NCBI GenBank assembly: GCA_045658985.1
Contig: JAZOWC010000041.1
Span: 1-37,879 of the forward strand
From: RGIG3513 sp045658985
GTDB taxonomy: Bacteria > Bacillota > Clostridia > Oscillospirales > Butyricicoccaceae
DNA: 37,879 nucleotides
Reading direction: 5' to 3'
This document shows, one piece after another, positions 31,880 through 37,879 of the stretch. The position numbers were made by a program, and so were the translations under genes. The notes under the pieces are model-generated. The model did not search any database and was not told where the DNA came from. It worked only from the letters and a program-made list of their open reading frames with translations. Positions within the stretch are counted from its first letter, which is position 1. Every line of letters starts with the position of its first letter.

Positions 31880-33208
31880 TCAGAGAGTATCGTCCTCCGG
31901 GGGGATAGGCATATCGTCGGTGTCTTCGAAGGTATCCATCCACTCGATCTCGCGGAAGAAAGGCTTGTGCCGCAGGAATATGGAGGTTATCAGAGGGTAG
32001 AGCACGATAGCGATAACGCCGCCGGCAAAGCCGTTGTTATACAGGTTTGCGCCTTGTGCCTGCATACCCGAGCGCATGACCACCGCCAGATGCAAAAATC
32101 CCGCCGCGCCGCCGAAGGCCGAGCCGAACACGCCCGCAAAGGGGGCCAGCGTGGTGGAAAACAGCAGAGCAAGCTGTGCCGCAGGCTGGATGAAGGAGCA
32201 GCTCATAAGCATTTCGGCAATAATAACGCCCATCATCACGGGGAATATATTCAGCGCGTGACAGCCGTAGGCAGAGAATGCCATAATGCCCAGTATTCCG
32301 CCTATGGTGGGGCCGTTGAGATCGCCGCCCACCATCAGCAGCAGGGATGCGGCAATAATGCCATCCACGCCGATGTTGATCATCATGGGCGCGGGGCCGA
32401 ACATACGCAGGTAGTCTTCGGGGGCGCGGCCGCTGGTGCTGAGCAGCAGCATATAGTCGTGGAGGCCCCGCTTTTTGCCGATGACGATGCCCGCGATTAT
32501 CAGAGCGGTGCAGAGCAGATAGAGGGGGATGCCCAGCTTGAGATTGTAGCCGGTTGCCCATTGGGTGACCGGGTGAGGCTCGTGGCGCAGGGCAATAAGC
32601 AGGGGGATGAGGATCATTCCCAGCAGACCTGCGGCAAAGCCCATATTGTACAGACTCATGCCGTTGAGGATCTTGTAGGTGTATTCTGCGATAGCGGGGA
32701 GCAGAAAGCCTATCAGCACGCCCACCACGCAGGCCATCACCAGATTCTGCCAGTTAAATCCGTCCTGCAGAGCGATGTAGCTGACCGTGGGGCTGAGTGT
32801 GGTGGCAAGCAGACCCATTGCCGAATATGCACCGTAGTGGCTCTTGCGTACCAGCGAGTAGAGCAGAGAGCCGATCAGAATAGGCCAGATATTAAAAATA
32901 TTCTTGCCGAACAGCGCAAACCCCGACATCAGGCATACGGTGGGGATGGTAAAGCCGTTGATGGGGTCGTGGCTGAAATACAGCACACCGATAGAAATAA
33001 AGGTGACCAGTCCCGAGTTGAACAGCGCCGCACCCAAGCCGCCGATGGCGATATAGTCGGATATGAGCAGATCGGAGCACAGCGCGATGGCTTTGAGGCC
33101 CTGATATAGCTCACGTCCGCCCACAGCGGCGCCGCTGACCGTCAGCACGGCGGCAAAGATCAGTAAATATCGGTAGAGTTTTATAAAACGGGTAGGGGAT
33201 TCGTGCAT
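31880..33208 (-). CDS. DUF1576 family polytopic membrane protein
   Basis: 442 residues from ATG 33208, with AAAGGACGG upstream; the longer reading to 33241 crosses the AT-rich promoter area. There are about eleven membrane helices rich in Gly, including GGLGAALFNSGLVTFISIGVLYF, NPINGFTIPTVCLMSGFALFGKNIFNIWP-like loops, and a second similar half with GPTIGGILGIMAFSAYGCHALNIFPVMMGVII, suggesting an internal duplication. I associate the pattern with DUF1576, whose transport role is presumed but not shown. The C-terminus is cytoplasmic and acidic (EWMDTFEDTDDMPIPPEDD). It is divergent from uppP across 161 bp. Confidence 0.75.
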   Translation of the reverse strand: MHESPTRFIKLYRYLLIFAAVLTVSGAAVGGRELYQGLKAIALCSDLLISDYIAIGGLGAALFNSGLVTFISIGVLYFSHDPINGFTIPTVCLMSGFALFGKNIFNIWPILIGSLLYSLVRKSHYGAYSAMGLLATTLSPTVSYIALQDGFNWQNLVMACVVGVLIGFLLPAIAEYTYKILNGMSLYNMGFAAGLLGMILIPLLIALRHEPHPVTQWATGYNLKLGIPLYLLCTALIIAGIVIGKKRGLHDYMLLLSTSGRAPEDYLRMFGPAPMMINIGVDGIIAASLLLMVGGDLNGPTIGGILGIMAFSAYGCHALNIFPVMMGVIIAEMLMSCSFIQPAAQLALLFSTTLAPFAGVFGSAFGGAAGFLHLAVVMRSGMQAQGANLYNNGFAGGVIAIVLYPLITSIFLRHKPFFREIEWMDTFEDTDDMPIPPEDDTL

Positions 33209-33278
33209 ACGTTCACCGTCCTTTGCTCCATTATACACCAAAACCCTCGCGGAAAAAAGAAAAAATAATCCCGCTCTA

Positions 33279-33307
33279 TAGAAAAATATTATTTGCTGTG
33301 CTATAAT
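33279..33307 (+). promoter_or_regulatory. Promoter of the uppP-ftsK-ygiQ cluster
   Basis: TAGAAA (33279-33284), 17 nt, TATAAT (33302-33307) with TG-n before it (33299-33301), an extended -10 promoter about 63 bases before the uppP start. Confidence 0.65.
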
Positions 33308-33369
33308 ATAATAGATTAAGTGTAAATTGCGATAGTATACGGTTTTTTAAGTTACGGAGGTTATTGAGA

Positions 33370-34188
33370 GTGCCTGTTTGGATTGCATTGGTTTTGGGAA
33401 TAGTTCAGGGTCTTACCGAGTTTTTGCCCGTTTCTTCGTCGGGGCATCTTGCCTTGATGCAGAATATACTGGACGTGCACAAATATCTCGACGATATGCT
33501 GGCATTCGACGTGGTGCTTCATCTGGGCACGCTGACGGCTGTGGCGGTGGCTTTTTGGAGCGACATCCGCGAGCTGTTTGTTGAGTTTTTCGGCTTTGCC
33601 CGTGACGGCTTCAAGGTCAAAGACCGCCCCTACCGCCGCATGATAGTGCTGCTGCTTATCTCCACCGCGCTGATGGTGCCCGCCGCGTTGCTTGACGGGG
33701 TGGTATCGTCAATAATGGGCTCGACTCTGTTTATCGGCTGTGCTCTGTGCGTCACGGCGGTGATGCTTACCTTTGCAGACAAGACCGGAGGCGGAGACAA
33801 GACCGCAAAAGACGCCCCCTACCGCTCGGCGCTGGTGGTGGGTATTATGCAGCTGTTTGCCGTCATCCCCGGCATCTCCCGTTCGGGCTCGACTCTGTGC
33901 GGCGGACTGTTCTGCGGCTATGACCGCTCCTATGCCGTCAAGTTTGCATTCATTCTGTCCATCCCCGCCGTGCTGGGCGCCGCCGTACTGCAGCTGCCCG
34001 ATATGTTCGCGGGTGGATTTGACAGAGCCCTTTTGCTGCCCTGCCTGATCGGCTTTGTTACCTCGGCAGTCTTTGGCTATCTGGCCATCAAGACCGTGCA
34101 GTGGCTCACCCAAAAGCGCAGTCTCAGATTCTTCGGCATCTACTGCGCCGCAGTCGGAATCATCAGTATCCTTTTATCTATAGTGTGA
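33370..34188 (+). CDS. uppP: Undecaprenyl-diphosphatase UppP (BacA)
   Basis: 272 residues from GTG 33370, which lies nine bases after CGGAGG (33355-33360); a TTG at 33364 is only three bases away and less likely. Signature motifs: GIVQGLTEFLPVSSSGHL (10-27, with Glu17 and His26 at the active site) and PGISRSGST (167-175, Arg171). About eight membrane helices. It hydrolyses undecaprenyl pyrophosphate to the monophosphate, recycling the lipid carrier for peptidoglycan and other wall polymers, and can give bacitracin tolerance. Ten bases separate it from ftsK, so the two are probably one transcript. Confidence 0.94.
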   Translation: MPVWIALVLGIVQGLTEFLPVSSSGHLALMQNILDVHKYLDDMLAFDVVLHLGTLTAVAVAFWSDIRELFVEFFGFARDGFKVKDRPYRRMIVLLLISTALMVPAALLDGVVSSIMGSTLFIGCALCVTAVMLTFADKTGGGDKTAKDAPYRSALVVGIMQLFAVIPGISRSGSTLCGGLFCGYDRSYAVKFAFILSIPAVLGAAVLQLPDMFAGGFDRALLLPCLIGFVTSAVFGYLAIKTVQWLTQKRSLRFFGIYCAAVGIISILLSIV

Positions 34189-34198
34189 GGTGAAAAAT

Positions 34199-36763
34199 AT
34201 GGCGGAAACCAAGAAAAAATCTACCCGTTCCGGCTCCCGTGTAGCCGACAAAAAATCCACCAAAAAACCTGCCAAAAAACCCGCCAAAACCCCCAAGGCG
34301 GACACTCCCGAGCGCGCAGAGCAGACTCAGCTGCCCGAAAGCGCCCCCAAAAAGCCCTTCCGCATCAGGCGTGAGATATGGGCGGCGGCAAGTCTGTTTG
34401 TGGCATTCGTTGCCTGCCTGTCGGTCTGCGGCCTCAAAGGCTGGTTCATATCTGCATACGAGTGGCTGTCGGGCACTCTGATAGGTTACGGCGCCAACGT
34501 GCTGCCCCTGGTGTTTATGAGCGCGGGTATAATTCTGTTTGTCAAGCGTCACGGCAAGGCCAGACTCAAGGTCACCTCCGTTATGCTGACCCCTCTGTTT
34601 GCATCGGCCATATTCCACGTCACCAAGACCGCCCCCGGCTGGAAACACCTGGGCGCAAGCGGCAGAGGACTGATTTCGGGCGGTATTCTGGGCGGCACGC
34701 TGGGCAATCTTTTGCGCGCCGGCCTGTCCCGTACAGGCGCACTTATACTTCTGTACATCCTGCTGGTGGTCTGCGTGGCGCTGGCATTCGGTGAGTTTAT
34801 TATCCGCGGAATTTCCCTGATCCGCGCATGGCGCCCCGAACCCGAGCCCGAGGAAGAAGAAAAGACCGACACCTACATACCTCCCCGCAAGCCCAATAAT
34901 TCGGCAAAATCCATCGACGTGTTTGAGGAGGACGAGCATACCGCCGCCCGCCGCAAAGCGCCTCCCACTCCCGAGCGCAAGGTGCGCACCCCTGCCGAGG
35001 TTATGCAGGGTATGATGGAGAGCGACAGCAAGCCGTCCTATAAGCCTGCTCCCGCCGTGGAGAGCGTTGAGCCTGACGAGCCGCCCTTTGATACAGAGGA
35101 GAGCGAACCCGCCATTATGCCCATGCGCGACCCCACAAGACCCATCACGCCCAGATTTGTCACCAATCAGGCAGAGATAGAGCTGCCCGATACAATCGCA
35201 GATACTGAGCTGCCCACAGAGCGCCCCGAGGACGAGGAAGCACCCGCCGACGAGCTGCCTCTGGATGTGCAGCTTGACAGCGCGCTGACCGAGGAGCGCC
35301 ACTATATGTATCCCCCTCTCAGTATGCTCAATCCCGGCAGCGGCAGACCTGCCGCCGCCACCCAGATGATCGAGGAGTGCGGCGAGAGACTGATCGACAC
35401 CCTGCGCTCCTTCGGCGTCGAGGCCACCCTCATAAACGTCACCTCGGGCCCCACCGTCACACGGTTTGAGGTGCTTCTGCAGAGAGGCATCAAGGTGTCC
35501 AAGGTCGAGGGCCTCAGCCCCGACATCGCCCTTGCTCTGGGCGCGGCTCACGTGCGTATTTCGGCCATCCCCGCCAACAACTCGGTGGGTATCGAGATCC
35601 CCAATACCGCCCGTGAGACGGTCACCGTCCGCGATATTATCGGCACGTCCAATTTCCGTGATGCTTCTTCCCGTCTGAGCTTTGCCGTAGGCAAGGACAT
35701 CGGCGGTGAATGCGTCATCGGCGATATTTCCAAGATGCCCCATATGCTCATAGCGGGTACCACCGGCTCGGGCAAATCGGTGTGCATCAACACCATCCTC
35801 ATCAGCCTGCTCTACAAATCCACCCCCGAAGAGGTCCGCCTCATAATGGTCGACCCCAAGATGGTCGAGCTCAAGGTCTACAACGGCATCCCCCATCTGC
35901 TTATCCCCGTTGTTACCGATCCCAGCAAGGCGGCAGGTGCGCTCAACTGGGCGGTCAACGAGATGATGCGCCGCTACAAGATGTTTGCCGACATCGACGT
36001 CCGCGATATCAATTCTTATAACAAGAAGATCGTTACCATGGAAAACGGCGAGACCATCCCCCGTATCGTGGTGGTCATCGACGAGCTCAGTGACCTGATG
36101 GTGGTTGCAAAGCACGAGGTAGAAGAAGCCATTATCCGTCTCGGTCAGATGGCCCGTGCCGCAGGTATGCACCTTATTATCGCTACCCAGCGTCCTTCCG
36201 CAGACGTTATTACCGGCCTGATGAAGGCCAACGTCCCCTCCCGCATCGCCTTTGCCGTGTCCAGCTCGCTGGAATCCCGCATTATCCTCGATCAGATGGG
36301 CGCCGAAAAACTCATCGGCTACGGCGATATGCTCTACAGTCCTCTCGGCGGCGGCAAGCCCAGACGTATTCAGGGCTGTCTGGTCACCGATACAGAGGTC
36401 GAGCAGGTGGTTGAGTTCATCAAGCAGAACAGCGGCGAGGTACAGTACAACGAGCAGGTGCTCGAGCATATCGAGAACCACGGCAAAGACCCTAGCGATG
36501 CAGGCGGCGCAGGTGGCGCAGGCGGCGGACTTGACGCCGACGACGATATGCTTGAGGCGGCCATCGACGTTGTCATTGAGGTCGGACAGGCCTCCACCTC
36601 CATGCTTCAGCGCAGACTCAAGCTTGGCTACGCCCGTGCCGCACGCATCATAGACATTATGGAGGAGCGGGGCATAGTCAGCGGCTTCGAAGGAAGCAAG
36701 CCCCGCCAGATCCTGATCTCCCGCGATCAGTGGAACGAAATGAAACTGAGGATGAAACAGTAA
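34199..36763 (+). CDS. ftsK: FtsK/SpoIIIE family DNA translocase
   Basis: 854 residues from ATG 34199, with GAGGTG at 34187-34192. A Lys/Ala-rich basic N-terminus precedes about four membrane helices (from IWAAASLFVAFVACLSVCGL) and an acidic, Pro-rich linker (about 205-360). The alpha/beta motor has Walker A AGTTGSGKS (Lys526) and Walker B VVVIDELSDLM (Asp628). The C-terminal gamma winged helix (LEAAIDVVIEVGQASTSMLQRRLKLGYARAARIIDIMEERGIV) reads KOPS/SRS-type DNA signals. A Gly/Ala-rich stretch (GGAGGAGGG) joins motor and gamma. The protein pumps chromosomal DNA through the division or sporulation septum. The single-transcript layout with uppP and the radical SAM gene fits a division/wall cluster. 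FtsK versus SpoIIIE cannot be told from sequence alone. Confidence 0.95.
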   Translation: MAETKKKSTRSGSRVADKKSTKKPAKKPAKTPKADTPERAEQTQLPESAPKKPFRIRREIWAAASLFVAFVACLSVCGLKGWFISAYEWLSGTLIGYGANVLPLVFMSAGIILFVKRHGKARLKVTSVMLTPLFASAIFHVTKTAPGWKHLGASGRGLISGGILGGTLGNLLRAGLSRTGALILLYILLVVCVALAFGEFIIRGISLIRAWRPEPEPEEEEKTDTYIPPRKPNNSAKSIDVFEEDEHTAARRKAPPTPERKVRTPAEVMQGMMESDSKPSYKPAPAVESVEPDEPPFDTEESEPAIMPMRDPTRPITPRFVTNQAEIELPDTIADTELPTERPEDEEAPADELPLDVQLDSALTEERHYMYPPLSMLNPGSGRPAAATQMIEECGERLIDTLRSFGVEATLINVTSGPTVTRFEVLLQRGIKVSKVEGLSPDIALALGAAHVRISAIPANNSVGIEIPNTARETVTVRDIIGTSNFRDASSRLSFAVGKDIGGECVIGDISKMPHMLIAGTTGSGKSVCINTILISLLYKSTPEEVRLIMVDPKMVELKVYNGIPHLLIPVVTDPSKAAGALNWAVNEMMRRYKMFADIDVRDINSYNKKIVTMENGETIPRIVVVIDELSDLMVVAKHEVEEAIIRLGQMARAAGMHLIIATQRPSADVITGLMKANVPSRIAFAVSSSLESRIILDQMGAEKLIGYGDMLYSPLGGGKPRRIQGCLVTDTEVEQVVEFIKQNSGEVQYNEQVLEHIENHGKDPSDAGGAGGAGGGLDADDDMLEAAIDVVIEVGQASTSMLQRRLKLGYARAARIIDIMEERGIVSGFEGSKPRQILISRDQWNEMKLRMKQ

Positions 36764-37879
36764 TGGAAAAAACACCCCTCAGCCGTGACCTGTATCTGCC
36801 CGTCAACAGGCAGGATATGGAGGCTCGCGGCTGGTACTACTGCGATTTTTTGCTCATATCGGGTGATGCGTATATAGATCACCCCTCTTTCGGTGCGGCG
36901 GTCATCGCCCGCACGCTGGAAAAAGACGGCTTCCGCGTTGCCGTCTGCGCCCAGCCCGACTGGAACAACGTAAACAGTCTGCTATCTTTCGGCAGACCCC
37001 GCTACGCCGTGCTCATATCCCCCGGCAACGTGGACTCCATGGTTGCCAATTACACGGTTGCACGCCGCCGCCGCACCGAGGATGCCTACGCACCCGGCGG
37101 CAAAACAGGACACCGCCCCGACCGCTCGGTCAACGTCTACTGCAATCTTGCCAGACGGGCATTCCCCGACATTCCGCTGGTCATCGGCGGCATCGAAAGC
37201 TCGCTGCGGCGATTCGCCCACTATGACTACTGGGATGACAGTGTGCGCAGGAGCATACTTGAGGACTGCGGCGCCGACCTGCTGATCTACGGAATGGGCG
37301 AAAAATCCATCAGCGAAATGGCAAAACGGCTGAAAAAAGGCGAAAAAATCTCAGACCTCCGCAATATCCGCGGCACCTGCTATATGTCCAAGACCCCCGA
37401 CTGCGATTTTGCAGGCGCTGTTATGCTGCCCTCATTCGAGGAGGTAGCCGAGGACAAAAAAGAATACGCCCGCGCCGCCTACCTGGAGCAGAACGAGCAG
37501 GACCCCATCCGCGGCAGAGCGCTGGTGCAAAAGAGCGGCAGCAGATACCTCATCCAGGCTCCGCCCCAGATGCCCCTCAACACCGAGGAGTTTGACGCGG
37601 TCTACGAGCTGCCCTATACCTATGACATCCACCCCGACTATATCCCTCAGGGCGGCGTGCCCGCTATCGAGGAGGTCAGATTCTCGGTCACACACAACCG
37701 CGGCTGCTTCGGCAGCTGTACCTTCTGCGCGCTGGCTCTCCATCAGGGCAGAATGGTCACCTGCCGCAGTCACGAAAGCGTGCTGCGCGAGGCCGAGCGG
37801 ATGACGGCATTCCCCGACTTCAAGGGTTACATCCACGACGTAGGCGGCCCTACGGCAAACTTCCGTCAGCCCGCCTGCA
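36763..37879 (+). CDS. YgiQ family radical SAM protein (partial, runs off window)
   Basis: The start ATG overlaps the ftsK stop by one base (TAATG) and the frame is open to the window end, giving about 372 residues of a protein usually near 600-750. The N-terminal region has the YgiQ features FLLISGDAYIDHPSFGAAVIARTLEKDGFRV and VIGGIESSLRRFAHYDYWDD. The radical SAM cluster motif CxxxCxxC is Cys315, Cys319, Cys322 (RGCFGSCTFCALAL). It therefore binds [4Fe-4S] and S-adenosylmethionine; the reaction is unknown. The first half resembles a cobalamin-binding-like Rossmann domain, as in many radical SAM enzymes. The gene has no separate promoter and is probably translated by coupling from ftsK. Confidence 0.9.
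   Translation, partial: MEKTPLSRDLYLPVNRQDMEARGWYYCDFLLISGDAYIDHPSFGAAVIARTLEKDGFRVAVCAQPDWNNVNSLLSFGRPRYAVLISPGNVDSMVANYTVARRRRTEDAYAPGGKTGHRPDRSVNVYCNLARRAFPDIPLVIGGIESSLRRFAHYDYWDDSVRRSILEDCGADLLIYGMGEKSISEMAKRLKKGEKISDLRNIRGTCYMSKTPDCDFAGAVMLPSFEEVAEDKKEYARAAYLEQNEQDPIRGRALVQKSGSRYLIQAPPQMPLNTEEFDAVYELPYTYDIHPDYIPQGGVPAIEEVRFSVTHNRGCFGSCTFCALALHQGRMVTCRSHESVLREAERMTAFPDFKGYIHDVGGPTANFRQPAC

Noticed and set aside
31868..33109. 413-codon plus-strand ORF opposite the DUF1576 gene
   Set aside because: The minus strand shows a polytopic membrane protein with a ribosome site; the plus frame is hydrophilic, Gln/His-rich and motif-free.
34178..36775. 865-codon minus-strand ORF exactly opposite ftsK
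   Set aside because: The plus strand encodes a complete FtsK with Walker and gamma motifs. The antisense frame is open because of codon bias, has no recognisable domain and no ribosome site of note.

Overview
The window looks like a chromosome segment from an anaerobic, Gram-positive, glutamate-fermenting gut Clostridia species (Oscillospiraceae/Ruminococcaceae-like). The grounds are strong AGGAGG-type ribosome binding sites, sigma-A promoters, intrinsic terminators, a 2[4Fe-4S] clostridial ferredoxin, a SleB-type cell wall hydrolase, and a complete glutamate mutase/methylaspartate ammonia-lyase operon. Most genes are moderately GC-rich, but one block (about 8.3-11.5 kb) is visibly AT-richer. 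The organism assignment is inference; no rRNA, tRNA or CRISPR array is present.

Layout. 0-2.05 kb: two tandem type IV prepilin-like genes, the first carrying a beta-helix-like C-terminal domain. 2.06-2.68 kb: a patch of palindromic intergenic repeats. 2.75-7.45 kb: a minus-strand SleB-like hydrolase, then a calcium-type P-type ATPase and a PhzF-family protein. 7.45-8.3 kb: a second repeat patch containing a tandem duplication. 8.3-11.5 kb: an AT-rich islet with an ECF-like sigma factor, an overlapping membrane anti-sigma candidate and three small secreted or membrane-anchored proteins of unknown role. 11.6-13.5 kb (minus): an EamA transporter, an Asp/Glu racemase-family protein and ferredoxin. 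13.6-15.2 kb: a 33-residue small protein and an HtrA-like protease.

15.3-23.4 kb is the metabolic centre. A LysR regulator is divergent from an AspT/YidE-type transporter. A GntR regulator is divergent from glmS-glmL-glmE-mal, which converts glutamate to 3-methylaspartate (B12-dependent) and then to mesaconate plus ammonia. An inverted repeat lies inside the glmS promoter, and a related one lies at the GntR promoter, suggesting autoregulation and operon control by the GntR protein. The adjacent transporter may feed amino or dicarboxylic acid substrate (inference).

23.4-24.6 kb is a third repeat patch, followed by a YD-repeat-like lipoprotein (24.8-26.2 kb). An intergenic cluster of DnaA-box sequences sits at 26.37-26.41 kb, then a DUF6512 membrane protein. 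27.2-30.5 kb: a MoxR-DUF58-DUF4129-like operon behind a promoter with a perfect 10-bp inverted repeat, then a zinc-ribbon membrane protein. 31.4-31.9 kb is a fourth repeat patch. 31.9-37.9 kb: a DUF1576 membrane protein (minus) divergent from uppP, ftsK/spoIIIE and a YgiQ-type radical SAM gene that runs off the window.

The best candidates for something undescribed are the sigma/anti-sigma islet with its unknown exported proteins, the GntR-glm regulatory circuit and its possible link to the moxR palindrome, the beta-helix pilin, the DnaA-box cluster away from dnaA, and the dispersed GTAC-palindrome repeat family.
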